Source: Antedon bifida (Eukaryota; Echinodermata; Crinoidea; Comatulida; Antedonidae). Taken from it: a stretch of 64,000 nucleotides of DNA. The notes under the pieces are model-generated. The model saw nothing but the letters and a program-made list of their open reading frames with translations. It did not search any database and was not told the DNA's origin. The DNA lies in assembly GCA_963402885.1 (NCBI GenBank), contig OY727095.1, forward strand, positions 23,193,001 to 23,257,000. Direction: 5' to 3'. Position numbers and translations under genes: made by a program. Shown here in pieces: positions 1 to 10,631 of this stretch; position 1 is the first letter of the stretch; each line of letters opens with the position of its first letter.

Positions 1-713
1 CTTTTCCACGTAAAATAATATCAGTATCAATCCAGTTACTCTTCAATATTTCCAAACAATTCTTTACATGCAACAACTTCTGCTGTTTCCAACAGTTATT
101 TCTTCCGTCAATTTACATTCACAATTTCAATTAATCCTCAGTAATCTCAACAATTAACAGTTCTACATTTAAGTACAGCCTTATAGTATTACTTCCAACT
201 CACAATTTATTAACTTCATGTATATCACTTTATGTCCTTTCTGCTTCAGCTCTATATCACCATAATTATCTCCAACTCACAATTTATTAACTTCATGTAT
301 ATCTCTTTATTTCCTTTCTGCTTCAGCTCTATTTCACCATAATTCAATTACTTCTTCTCCTGCACGTCTTAGTTTCTCATATCAATATTCACCTATCCCG
401 TTCTGGCTTAACATAACATAGCCCTCCTTCTCTGTCTCCTCTCAATTTCCATCTACCTCAAAATTCCCTCAATTTTCCACATATCACCACCTTATCCTTC
501 TCCACCAATCAGCAACTCACACACTAACTTACTCTTATACCTCTCCTCCAATCAGCAAACACCACACAATCCTTCTCTGCAACACAAAAACTCTGCTCCA
601 CTGGCTTCACACAATAGCTTCCTAAAACAAAAGAAAGGTTCAAATAGTGAAAACAAAAGGAAAAGTAAGAATGACTTGCAAAATATATACACAACTTTAT
701 GTCACTTGTGACA
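1..713 (-). repeat. 3' LTR, truncated by window start
   Basis: Matches 4901-5613 base for base by eye. It ends at the inner edge in GTGACA on the plus strand, i.e. the element reads TGTCAC at the LTR start, next to the polypurine tract. The rest of this LTR lies before position 1. Confidence 0.93.
194..345. repeat. Tandem duplication inside the LTR (about 77-bp unit)
   Basis: Two copies of a unit beginning tccaactcacaatttatta at about 194 and 271, differing at a few positions. The same pair is in the other LTR at about 5094-5245, so the duplication predates this insertion. Confidence 0.85.
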
Positions 714-726
714 TTTACTCCCCTCT
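714..726 (-). other. Polypurine tract
   Basis: On the minus strand AGAGGGGAGTAAA lies directly before the LTR start TGTCAC. This is the expected place and composition of the plus-strand primer of an LTR element. Only about 47 bases separate it from the stop codon of the pol frame. Confidence 0.85.
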
Positions 727-773
727 AAAAGAATAATGTATCAACATTTTCTCCATACCGTGACGGGTCCTAT

Positions 774-3700
774 TTACACTCGACTTAAATAATCAGCTCC
801 TACATTTTCACTGCCTTTAATCGCCTCTATTCGGAACTTGTACGGTTGTAGAGCCAGGGCCCATCTCATAATTCGCCCATTGGACAATTTCGCTCTGTGC
901 ATAAACACAAGCGGCTGGTGATCAGTTTCCAACGTGAAGTTTCGTCCATATAAATAAGACTCAAATTTTCGTACACTCCATACAATGGCTAAGCATTCTT
1001 TTTCCATCACTGAATATGCTTTTTCTCGAGGAAGCAGTTTCTTGCTAGCGTACGCCACGGGAAACTTCACGTCACCATACTGCTGCATTAGAACCGCTCC
1101 CACTCCATATTCGGACGCATCTGTTCTCAAAATAAAATCTTTGTTTAAATTAGGAAGGCATAAAATTGGAGTACTGTTTAATTTTTCCTTAAGTTTAACA
1201 AACGCACTTTCCTGGGCCTTCTCCCAACATATTCGGTTAGGTTCCCGATTCTTCGTTTTGTCGGTTAATGGACAAGCAATCACAGAGTAATTAGGAATGA
1301 ACTTTCTATAGTAGTTGGTCATCCCAAGGAATGACCGGAGTTGTTTCTTTGTTTCTGGTTGTTTGGCTGACAAGATGCTTTGTATCTTCTCCACTCGAGG
1401 TTGAACATGTCCTTTCCCTACCACATGGCCAAGAAACTCGATTGTTTCATAACCAATGAAACATTTGCTTGGTCGAGCAGTTAGATTGGCCCTGCGGAGA
1501 CGTCCAAACAATTCAGACAAACATTTCATATGTTGATCCCAAGAAGCTGTGTGAATTAGAATGTCATCAATATAATTAAGTGTATAATCCATTCCTTTGA
1601 GTAATTTTCTCATGATACGACTGAAAGTAGCCGGTGCATTGACTAAGCCGAACGGCATGACATTAAATTGAAACAAACCATCTGGTGTTAGAAAGGCTGT
1701 TAAAGGTTTTGACGCTTCATCCATGGGAACTTGCCAATACCCTTTACTTAAATCTATCTTAGTAAAATAATGATCATGGGCCAACTTTGTGAACAGTTCC
1801 TCTTGGTCCGGAATCGGTTCGGCGTCAAAAACTGTAACCTGATTAAGTTTTCGAAAGTCCACGCAGAATCGATTTGACCCATCCGGTTTCTTTACCAATA
1901 CTATTGGAGAGGCAAACGGTGCCCCTGAAGGCTCCACTACACCCAGATTTAACATCATATTTACCTCATCCTTAATGGTACCTCGCAACGCATGTGGAAG
2001 TGGATAGGGCTTGGAACGGATTGTATCATCAGTTTCCAGCTTGATTTCATGCTGCCCAAGTGTAGTCTTACCCGGTAAATCCGTCAGTACATCTTTGTAG
2101 TTTCCGATAAGTCGGTGCACCTCATGCTTTAGTGTATCATCCAGGCTTTCGTTGATGTGGATGTCGGCTGTTGTTTCTTTTGCTAGTAGAGGGTAGAGCT
2201 GTAAAAGATTCTCATTAGATAGATGATAATTTTGGTTATTTGTAAATGTTTCATTAGGTTCGCATTCAATAACAGCGGTGCTAGCTTGAGACCGGGTAAC
2301 AACAGAACATCCTTGAAGGTTTCGCTCTGTCCACGTGGGGTCTGGATTTCCTGGTGCTCGTACTCCTGCAATATTACCTAATATCAAGTCATAAATAGGG
2401 TTATTCATACATAGTGCATACGTCTTTCCTGAAAAAAATGGAGTATTAACATGTATTAATGCAACCGGTAAGTTGCGGACCGTGCCATCAATCAGCACAC
2501 AGGTTTTCTCCTTACCAGTAAGTTGTTCGGCTGATACAAGATCTTTCTTCACAACCACCCCACTACAGCCACTGTCACGAAGAACAGAGACGCAGCGTGA
2601 CCCAACACAACCTGTATAAACGGGCATTTTACTAATTGAACTATTTAGAGCCGCTGTCATAATTGGAAGACAGTGCCCACATTGAAGAGTGACCTTATCA
2701 CCATCATTATTGATACAACATTGATTTAAAGACTCTGACATTTTCGTAACCATACTGGCACCCAAATCGGGAATTTCTTCTTTGGCTTTACATTCGTGTT
2801 GTTTTGTACATTTCTGGCAATCAGACTCTTTTTGTGGTGAAGTAGACAACCCAGCGCAACTGTTGGCGTCCTGTCTACAATTTCTGGCAATATGTCCTGT
2901 TTTTAAGCATCGGTAACATTTTGGAGGAGAGTTTGGCTTATGCATAGTTGAGGCTCTGCAATTTCTAGCTAGGTGACCTACACGATGACATATAAAACAA
3001 GTTGGACTACGGAAATTAGAAGGGCTTTGTGATGAGGATGTACTGGGAACATTATTAGAGGAGAGTTGAGGAGAATTTGGCTCTTTTTGTTTAAACTCTA
3101 TTGGTTTACCAAATAATCCCCCACGAGCTTCCAAATATTGCTCCGCAATTTCAGCCATCGCTTGTATCGTTTTCGGTTGACGTTCCCTTAGGAACAGAGC
3201 TAGGTCCTTCCCACACCCATCGGTAAACTGCTCTCGCAGCAATAAATCTTTTAACCCCTGAAAGGTTTTTTCCCCCTCTGCTAGGTCAATCCACCTATCA
3301 AGATAATTGCTTATCCTCGCAGCAAATTGCGGGCCGCTTTCTCCGTATTCGGGCTTAGCTGTTCGTAACTTATGTCGAAATCCATCGGCGGTTAACTGAA
3401 ACCGTTTTAGAAGAGCCAATTTCAACAGTTTGTAATCGTTAGCTTCAGCTGACGACAACCTGGAATAAACCTCGAGAGCCTTCCCAGTTAGTAGGGCACT
3501 TAAGTTAACCGGCCACTCAATTTCTTTCCACTCCTGACTAGTCGCATACCGTTCAAACCTTTTCAGATAGGCATCTAGGTCATCTGTTCGATCATGGAAA
3601 GGGGGTAATTTAGGTTTACTGGCCTTAACCCGTGACTCAGAATTGGGTAATACTCTACCACCCGGCCGTGCCCGATTCTTTTCTTGTTCTAATTGGATTT

Positions 3701-4127
3701 CTAACCTTCGCATTTCTATAAGATAGGCCTGATTCTCAGCTTCTTTCGCCCTTTCGTTTTCTCTCTCTTTTTCTTCACTCGCTCTTTTTCTCTCTGCTTC
3801 GTCCCTCTCTAGTACCTCTCTTCTCTCTCTCTCTTCCTTCTCTAGTGCCTCTCTTCTCTCTCTCTCTTCCTTCTCTAGTGCCTCTCTTCTCTCTCTCTCT
3901 TCCCTGTCTCTGTTTCGCTCCATTTCTTCTCTCTCCCTGTCCCTGTTTCGCTGTTTTTCTTCTCTCTCCTTGTTTCTCTCTTCTCTCTCTAGTGCTCTCT
4001 CTTCTCTCTCTCGTGCTCTCTCTTCTCTCTCTCTGGCAGCTTCCTCTCTCTTTTCCACAAACTCTCTTAATTCCACTCCATCTAACCCCAACGCTTTTCC
4101 TGCGTCAACAATTTTAGTGAGATCCAT
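774..4127 (-). CDS. Gag-protease-RT-RNase H polyprotein, 1117 aa
   Basis: One open frame from an ATG 145 bases downstream of the primer site. In order: a very charged coiled-coil region rich in ERE/EER repeats (about residues 20-150); a gag capsid-like region with a SCAN-like stretch (about 260-345; LLREQF, AEQYLEARG); two CCHC knuckles (about 375 CFICHRVGHLARNC and 403 CYRCLKTGHIARNC); a retropepsin active site DSG (about 514); reverse transcriptase with FCVDFRKLN and the YIDDIL catalytic box (about 848); RNase H of the Ty3/gypsy type with RTDASEYGVGAVL (about 1000) and ETDHQPL. It stops after GADYLSRV, exactly where the integrase H2C2 finger normally begins in this family. No frameshift or stop is seen, so the enzyme set up to RNase H may be functional; integration would need integrase from elsewhere. 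Confidence 0.95.
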   Translation of the reverse strand: MDLTKIVDAGKALGLDGVELREFVEKREEAAREREERAREREERALEREERNKEREEKQRNRDREREEMERNRDREERERREALEKEERERREALEKEERERREVLERDEAERKRASEEKERENERAKEAENQAYLIEMRRLEIQLEQEKNRARPGGRVLPNSESRVKASKPKLPPFHDRTDDLDAYLKRFERYATSQEWKEIEWPVNLSALLTGKALEVYSRLSSAEANDYKLLKLALLKRFQLTADGFRHKLRTAKPEYGESGPQFAARISNYLDRWIDLAEGEKTFQGLKDLLLREQFTDGCGKDLALFLRERQPKTIQAMAEIAEQYLEARGGLFGKPIEFKQKEPNSPQLSSNNVPSTSSSQSPSNFRSPTCFICHRVGHLARNCRASTMHKPNSPPKCYRCLKTGHIARNCRQDANSCAGLSTSPQKESDCQKCTKQHECKAKEEIPDLGASMVTKMSESLNQCCINNDGDKVTLQCGHCLPIMTAALNSSISKMPVYTGCVGSRCVSVLRDSGCSGVVVKKDLVSAEQLTGKEKTCVLIDGTVRNLPVALIHVNTPFFSGKTYALCMNNPIYDLILGNIAGVRAPGNPDPTWTERNLQGCSVVTRSQASTAVIECEPNETFTNNQNYHLSNENLLQLYPLLAKETTADIHINESLDDTLKHEVHRLIGNYKDVLTDLPGKTTLGQHEIKLETDDTIRSKPYPLPHALRGTIKDEVNMMLNLGVVEPSGAPFASPIVLVKKPDGSNRFCVDFRKLNQVTVFDAEPIPDQEELFTKLAHDHYFTKIDLSKGYWQVPMDEASKPLTAFLTPDGLFQFNVMPFGLVNAPATFSRIMRKLLKGMDYTLNYIDDILIHTASWDQHMKCLSELFGRLRRANLTARPSKCFIGYETIEFLGHVVGKGHVQPRVEKIQSILSAKQPETKKQLRSFLGMTNYYRKFIPNYSVIACPLTDKTKNREPNRICWEKAQESAFVKLKEKLNSTPILCLPNLNKDFILRTDASEYGVGAVLMQQYGDVKFPVAYASKKLLPREKAYSVMEKECLAIVWSVRKFESYLYGRNFTLETDHQPLVFMHRAKLSNGRIMRWALALQPYKFRIEAIKGSENVGADYLSRV

Positions 4128-4136
4128 TTCTTAAGA

Positions 4137-4166
4137 AAAAAAAAAAAATATATATATATATATATA
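4137..4166. repeat. Poly-A and (TA)n low-complexity tract
   Basis: A run of A followed by about nine TA dinucleotides just upstream (minus strand) of the gag start. Confidence 0.85.
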
Positions 4167-4271
4167 AGTATCCAATATAAGTATACAGTATGCCAATAAT
4201 ATGGCAAATCGACAATCCAAGAATCACGTACAATTGTTTCATCTACCAATGTTCACGCTAGGTTACAAAGT

Positions 4272-4289
4272 CTCCCGGACGAGCCCCCA
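4272..4289 (-). other. Primer binding site, tRNA-Pro type
   Basis: Minus strand reads TGGGGGCTCGTCCGGGAG four bases after the 5' LTR end. Established knowledge: TGGGGGCTCGTCCGGGAT is the classic tRNA-Pro primer site of gammaretroviruses; 17 of 18 bases agree. Position and match make the assignment strong. Confidence 0.9.
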
Positions 4290-4293
4290 TAAA

Positions 4294-5613
4294 TGTCACA
4301 CAGCCGCAATTACGGCTCTTTCGGACATGTAATTGCTGGTAACCAACGATGAACAACGGTAAATAGCCACAACTGTACACATATAAATGTAAAAAGTAAA
4401 ATTTAATAATAATCTTTGACAACCAATTCTTTCTTTTATAATTCAAACCCCCCAAAAAAAAAACCCACAAAAAAAAACCCAACCAATTCTCAAACAATGA
4501 TACCGTATTCCTATTCCCCACAACCTTTATGCAATTCCCCAAATTTCCCAATCCTTCCAAACAAAATATCAACAATCTTCTTATTTTTTAAATAAATCCC
4601 CGAAACCCCCCTTTCACATACAATAATATCACAAGATGAATAATTAAACAATAATAAATGTCCACAATATCGTTCCTTCTTGCCTTCTCTCCTACGCTGA
4701 CACAAAACCAAATTAGAAAGATAAAAGTTAAAACGATTCTGCAACTAAACAACTCCCACGCCTCTGCTCCCGTTCTGCTGGTATTATCAATTATAATTCT
4801 TCCTATTTTCTGACATATAAATAAATCAAATATAACGTTAAAATGTTTCTTGATGTCGTTCTGCACTGCAATCCGCTCCCCGACCAATTATTTCTTTCTC
4901 CTTTTCCACGTAAAATAATATCAGTATCAATCCAGTTACTCTTCAATATTTCCAAACAATTCTTTACATGCAACAACTTCTGCTGTTTCCAACAGTTATT
5001 TCTTCCGTCAATTTACATTCACAATTTCAATTAATCCTCAGTAATCTCAACAATTAACAGTTCTACATTTAAGTACAGCCTTATAGTATTACTTCCAACT
5101 CACAATTTATTAACTTCATGTATATCACTTTATGTCCTTTCTGCTTCAGCTCTATATCACCATAATTATCTCCAACTCACAATTTATTAACTTCATGTAT
5201 ATCTCTTTATTTCCTTTCTGCTTCAGCTCTATTTCACCATAATTCAATTACTTCTTCTCCTGCACGTCTTAGTTTCTCATATCAATATTCACCTATCCCG
5301 TTCTGGCTTAACATAACATAGCCCTCCTTCTCTGTCTCCTCTCAATTTCCATCTACCTCAAAATTCCCTCAATTTTCCACATATCACCACCTTATCCTTC
5401 TCCACCAATCAGCAACTCACACACTAACTTACTCTTATACCTCTCCTCCAATCAGCAAACACCACACAATCCTTCTCTGCAACACAAAAACTCTGCTCCA
5501 CTGGCTTCACACAATAGCTTCCTAAAACAAAAGAAAGGTTCAAATAGTGAAAACAAAAGGAAAAGTAAGAATGACTTGCAAAATATATACACAACTTTAT
5601 GTCACTTGTGACA
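4294..5613 (-). repeat. 5' LTR, complete, about 1320 bp
   Basis: Bounded by TGTCAC and GTGACA on the plus strand (perfect 6-bp terminal inverted repeat, TG..CA ends on the element strand). The inner edge is followed by the primer site. It carries the element's promoter and polyadenylation signals by analogy, though I cannot point to individual motifs. Confidence 0.9.
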
Positions 5614-5702
5614 AGGTGTACTTGCGTGTGTTAGTTTGACAGACACTACGCTTGCGTGTGTTAGTTTGACAGACGAAGCTGTGGGTGTGGGTGTGTGTGT
5701 TG
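5614..5702. repeat. Short tandem duplication and (TG)n tract
   Basis: Immediately outside the LTR: two copies of cttgcgtgtgttagtttgac, about 31 bases apart, followed by a gtgggtgtgggtgtgtgtgt tract. Confidence 0.8.
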
Positions 5703-6810
5703 TCTGGAAAACACTATTGTGCATGTAGTTTGAGAAAAAAAATGATAGAGTACACTTGAGGTGTGAAGGTTGGCTATTTATTAAAATTACCAATATTTTA
5801 AGGCAAAAAAACAATTTTGGAAAGTATTTAATAAAATCCAAATACCGTTATGTAATCTCCGACATACAGTAATTTTCACTTGGCAAATTCAACTATACAA
5901 TACTTGCAGGTATGAAAACACAACTGAACATGTCAATAAATAAGAAGTTCATCAAAATGGTTTGAAATATTTAAATTGAAAATCAATCTGAAACAATTAT
6001 CTTAATTGCCTAATTATTCTACAGTCAACATGAAAACGTGCATGATGCATAAATAGAATAATTATTGTGTTAATTGAGTTAAGTTAACAAATTTACAAGT
6101 TGGGAAATATTCCTTAAAATATGGTTTTCTACCACATCAGTAAATTCATCAAAATGGTGGCATTTTAGATTTCAAATTATCTTGCTTGCCTTATTCAAAC
6201 TATCACATGTCAACATTACCATACATGTTCTATTTATTTTAACAAATTTAATACTGTAATTATGATAAATTTTAAACACACATTTAATTTTTATTTTTGT
6301 ATACATACAATAATAAAATTAAAGACTTCATATTGAAAATGAATCCATTATTTTTTATTCAGATAACAAACAAACATGTCAATCCACAAAAACCTTTGTA
6401 ATGCTTCGGCGGCATAGCTAGCGCGCGACCAATACACAATGCGCCAAGCCATCGCTCTACGCGCTACTGTGATGTGATTTCGACAGGTACCATTTTGACA
6501 GTCGTTCGTAACCAGATTAGTTACTTTCAAATAGTAAAATATTGACGAAGATCTTCGTGTTTGGCAGTCAAAGTGTTAAAAGAATTTTGTAACAAAAAAG
6601 TATTTTACAGTATGTATTGCAATGTTTGGCAAAATAAGTTTGCCAAAACACAAATACTGACAAAAAATACTCAATATATTTTATACTCCCTCTAGTCTGC
6701 CAAAAGTGTCTGCTTACAAGAGGTACCAAACACACTAATTAAATCGATAGGAAATACAAAAAGCTTTGTGTTAGTGTCCATTATGGGTGAAAAAAGGACA
6801 AAAAGGTGCA
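5703..6810. other. Intergenic, no gene recognised
   Basis: AT-rich sequence. A 60-codon open frame on the minus strand at 6348-6530 (GC-richer than its surroundings) gives no recognisable protein. I see no convincing element borders. Confidence 0.5.
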
Positions 6811-6817
6811 ATTGTAT

Positions 6818-7162
6818 CTAACACTTAAAGTTACGCCTGAAAACTTGGAAACTCTTGTCTACATCTGCTATATTGATAGTAAAAAGACCATGTCCATTTA
6901 GCGTCAAACGCTTGCCAAAGATCCAATAAGCTGAAACACATGCAATGTCATCTTTGTTTGGCCAGAAGTACGTCTTTGATAGTGCATCTTGCCGTAAGAA
7001 TTTAATTTTGAAGTGGGGCCCAACTACAGCTTCACATGCACAATCACTCAAAATACGGCCGATGTAGTATTTTGGCGGATCCTCATAGAAGATGCTATGG
7101 TAATTGTCTTTTGAAATATGAGGTTGATCTGAAACAGGCAAATGCGTTAAACACCAATTCAT
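6818..7162 (-). pseudogene. C-terminal domain fragment of an unnamed transposase-like protein
   Basis: An open stretch of 114 codons with YYIGRILSD, KFLRQ, YFWPNKDDI and IFGKRLTLNGHGLF. The pattern 'YxGxxL...VKFMxR...FxWPxxDD...' is one I associate with the C-terminus of transposon-encoded proteins of the DFAEN family (see 43211-43760), a recollection not tested by search. No start or upstream catalytic part is attached, so this is an isolated last exon or relic. Confidence 0.4.
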
Positions 7163-7380
7163 GGATTGTTTGGCATTACAGTTTAATTTTTAATATACAA
7201 GTTTGAGTAAATAGTTACAAATATTTATTTTTCAAAATTGAAATAAATTTAAGTATATATATAGCAATTTAATAATAATAATAAGAAGAAGAATACTGTA
7301 CATACAATAGAATAGAATGTGAATTAAACATAGGTAAGTAAATTTCATTTTTCTTTTACTAAATGGTTCTGTGTAAAAAA

Positions 7381-7414
7381 AGTTATTATTATTATTATTA
7401 TTATATTATTATCA
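7381..7414. repeat. (TTA)n microsatellite
   Basis: About eight ATT/TTA units followed by ttattatcat. Confidence 0.9.
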
Positions 7415-7439
7415 TAATATTCAATGCATGTTAACATAC

Positions 7440-9113
7440 TTTGAAGCTTTTTGAACAGGTCATCAATATCATCATCATCAGGTACATTGTCTTCAATGGA
7501 AAAAGCAGCACTTTCATCAGTGGCTGGCACATTGGCAGATAACGGTGATGGTACATCCACAGACTCCTCATTTGAAGACCCAGGTATATCTGAAGGCTCA
7601 TTAGCCATCTTCATTTTCTGCCTTTGCCATGAACAGACGTATGTAGTATTAGCACAAAGGCATCTGTTCCAGCATGGTTGCCTATTTGACAGTCTTTCAT
7701 ATTGATTAAGGTCCACGTCTTCAGTAGGAGGAAGTCTTCTACTTCTGTCAGACGTTTTCTTAATAAAGTTATGCAGCACACATGTTGCTTTGATTACTTT
7801 ATCAACGTTTTTCGGATGCATATTTATGACGCGAAAATAAATTCGGAACTTCGCAGCTAGTTGGCCAAAAACGTTTTCTGATATTCTGCAGCCTCTTGAA
7901 AGTCTGTAATTGAATACTCTCTTACTTTCGTTGAGTTCCTTTCCAGGATATGGCCTGAGGATGTTTGTTTAGGGGAATGCCTCATCCCCTAGAATTACAT
8001 GTGGCACCTGGCAATTGTGTATCGTCTGGTACACCCAGGGTTTTATTTGACATCGCTTTGTTCAACTCTGATTTGGCGAAGATTCCACCGTCACTGTTTG
8101 AACCATAATTTCCGACGTCGATAAATAAAAAGCAGTAATCAGCATCGACTAGAGCCAGTAAAACCACAGAATGTGTTGATTTGTAGTTGTAAAATAGACC
8201 CTGCTTTATCTGGCGCCACAATCTGTACATGCTTTCCATCTATTGCCCCAATGCAATTCGGAAAATTCCATCGTTTGTAGAATTCCTCTGCAATTTTTTT
8301 CCACTCAGGTTGTGATGGTATAGCTATGTACTTGTTCTTCAAATTATCCCAGATCGCCTGGCAAACCTCTGGAATTATTTTGCATATTGTGAACTTTCCA
8401 ACACGATATGCAAAGTACACAGTTGGATATGAATCCCCCGTAGCAAGATACCTAAAACAAAAAGTCATACAATTATTACTAGCCTTAAATTACACAAATT
8501 TATTAATGAATTTACTAATTAGGCCTATAAGATACTATTGCTATCAGCATCGACTAGCGCTAGTAATACCACATAGTGTGTTGACTTGTTTCACTAAGTT
8601 TATACATATTCATGAATTTTGAATTGGAGTTAAGATTACTAAAGCTAAATTAATTTATGTTTGTTAAAATGAATAACTTTATATTCATAGGCCCCATTCA
8701 TATGCCTACTATAAAAGGTGGCCTATTTAGGTTTGAATAAATTATGCTTAGGGCGAATGTAATTTCAATACTGGCTAATAAAACTGAGCTTTACCGCCGT
8801 ACCATAAACAGATGGAGAGACGTTCTTCCGGAGAGATACTCTCTCTGAATCTGGTATTACATTTTGTAATATCATCTTTTATCAAGTCGACCAGATAACC
8901 GTATTGGTGAGGCGTCATTCGAAATTAATTAAAGAACTCGTCTTCATTGGTCGCCAGATTATGTTTTACCAACGTTTCAAACTGACCCAATTTCTTTCTT
9001 TTGGAACAGACCTCGTTCATCCATTTTCTTTTCCTTCTTTTGGCTAAAATTATAGCGGAAAGAATAATTTCTTCCTCACTATCATCCGATGACCATCCAG
9101 AAACGACTGCCAT
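7440..9113 (-). pseudogene. Harbinger (HARBI1/DDE_Tnp_4) transposase, inactivated
   Basis: Exon 1 begins at 9113 (MAVVSGWSSDDSEEE, a basic KRRKRK stretch) and would continue DEFFN-stop-FRMTPHQYGYL: a TAA at about 8928 replaces the usual tyrosine. After an intron, exon 2 (about 8452 down) starts in YLATGDS, then VCQAIWD, GAIDGKHV (first catalytic Asp), NSDGGIF (second Asp), ILGDEAFP and SENVFGQLAAKFR (the family's catalytic Glu region), ending near VIKATCVLHNFIKK. Frame is lost near 8170 and a stop follows GDEAFP, so this copy is dead. No partner Myb-like gene is seen. Confidence 0.85.
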
Positions 9114-9149
9114 TTTAACGTTTGCCCGTTGTCACGGAATACGAATACA

Positions 9150-9245
9150 GATGTGAATGTTTAAAACGGAACGGTGAACGGGCGCGTCACGTTGAAAGAA
9201 ACGGCGCTGTCTTCCGTTCCGCGAAACGGAACAGGTGTGAATGCC
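9150..9245 (-). repeat. Possible terminal region of the Harbinger element
   Basis: Outside exon 1 there is a GC-rich imperfect palindromic stretch ending gtgtgaatgcccc followed by tta. PIF/Harbinger elements have GG-rich ends beside a TTA/TAA target duplication, so 9245 may be the element's 5' border. The same gaatgccccttaaat recurs at about 9294, and I could not find the matching other end, so this is tentative. Confidence 0.35.
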
Positions 9246-9360
9246 CCTTAAATGTGTGGGGACAATGAAAACAATAATGCAATGGTAGCCACGGAATGCC
9301 CCTTAAATTAAATTAGAGTAGAATAATATGAAGAAGAAATGAGCAGGGAAGCATTAAGCC

Positions 9361-10522
9361 TACCTTTAACTGCATTATACTTTGTTGGTGTGAGAGCTGG
9401 TTTTGGCTCTCTTCCCTCCTTCTTCAACCGTGGACATGCCTTCCCTTCCACAGATTTGTTTTTTAAAACCTCTGTTCCCCACGTTGCTACCATTAAGGAT
9501 TTAACAAACATGGAAGGCTTCTTTTGCCCACAGATATACTTCCACTTGTCTTGAGACAATTGAATACTAGCACCTAGGTTAATCTGAAAATAAGAGTTGA
9601 AATTGTAACACCTTGGCATGAGTCTTGGGTCATAGGATTGATACCATTAAATAAATTATAGAATAATATACATAATATGCATATGCCCATTCAGTTGGAG
9701 GCAAATTATTTACCCTTAACATTGTGTGATGCAACTGGTAAGTGAAATGTACAATGTGGGATCTTAAATGAGATGATAACTTTTTTTCCTATAAATTTAT
9801 TTGAATATATACCATGTATAAAGTAAAATCTTTCAACATTCTGAATCATTATGCATGGTAATGGTATGTGCTATTAATGTTGTGACAGACCTGATGAAGC
9901 AAGATCAAATACAGTAATGTCATTTCAGGTCAAGATTTAGATATAAAATATCCTTACCTGTCCATCAACATCAGGTTCAGGGATGGAATAATTTTGTTGA
10001 ACTGGTTTCATTTCCTCTGCTGTAGACACATGATTGGTCTCGGTTTCTTTTGCAATAATAGGCCTCTTTGCAGTACCTTAAATTTTAAAAACTATACTTT
10101 AGTCTTTATAGCAAATTTATAGCTTACAGAAAAAAAGCCATGGAGTTTATTACATATGCAACTACAGTAATACTGTATTTAAAAGTTGCACTGTAAATAA
10201 TTTGCAATGTATTTAAAAAAACAAAATATGAAGATTCAATATTTACTTACCTAAGTTATGCAATTTCATTTGCAGCTCTCTATTTAACAGTCTATATTCT
10301 TTCACTTCCACTGCAAGAGAATCTTTTTCTTTTTTAAGTTTATCAGCTTCTTCTCTATATTTTGCTGCAAGTTTGATTGATTTCATGTACTCAACACTTT
10401 CGGTTTTTCTTTCAATGGTAGAGGAAAACAGCGGATGTGCGCTTTTCACCACCAGTTTCTCTTTCAAGATATCTTGCATCATTTTCTTGCTAGTGGCTGC
10501 CTTGGTTTGCTTTTGCTGTTTC
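9361..10522 (-). CDS. BEN-domain coding segment, three exons
   Basis: Three exons with clean splice signals: 10522-10251 (acceptor ..tttttacag, donor gtaagt), about 10076-9957 (donor gtaagg) and about 9582-9364 (acceptor ..ttttcag, donor gtaggc). Exon 1 encodes a coiled coil (KYREEADKLKKEKDSL, LLNRELQMKL). Exon 3 is a BEN domain: INLGASIQLS, MFVKSLMVATWG, EVLKNKSVEGKA, LTPTKYNAVK. BEN domains bind DNA or protein in chromatin factors, and also occur at the C-terminus of some transposon-derived proteins. No start or stop codon is assigned; upstream sequence (10632-11072) is transposase-like, so this may be a host gene piece or the tail of such an element. All three exons are open. Confidence 0.6.
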
Positions 10523-10631
10523 TGTAAAAATTCATATTATACATAAAAAGATGATTATAGTATTTCTTAAAATGCCATGAATATTTGTTTGACACAATGT
10601 ACTGCTAATGCACATATTAAATTACTTACTC

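Larger units (their letters stand above)
1..5613 (-). mobile_element. Ty3/gypsy-type LTR retrotransposon lacking integrase
   Basis: A complete internal region with 5' LTR (right), primer site, one gag-pol frame, polypurine tract and the first-transcribed part of the 3' LTR (left, cut by the window edge). The two LTR copies align at a fixed offset of 4900 bases over 713 bases with no difference that I could find by eye, so insertion looks recent. The internal region is only about 3.6 kb because no integrase is encoded. The left flank is outside the window, so a target-site duplication cannot be checked. Confidence 0.93.

Noticed and set aside
3845..4117. Plus-strand open frame rich in Leu/Ser/Pro
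   Set aside because: Antisense of the purine-rich coiled-coil region of gag.
4258..4887. Several minus-strand open frames within the 5' LTR
   Set aside because: They overlap the primer site and LTR, have no motif, and arise from low-complexity sequence.
6348..6530. 60-codon open frame with GC-rich centre
   Set aside because: No recognisable motif, no splice context and no repeat partner in the window.
9240..9306. Target duplication gaatgccccttaaat at both 9240 and 9294
   Set aside because: The two copies are only 54 bases apart and in the same orientation, so they do not bracket the Harbinger relic; likely a local duplication.
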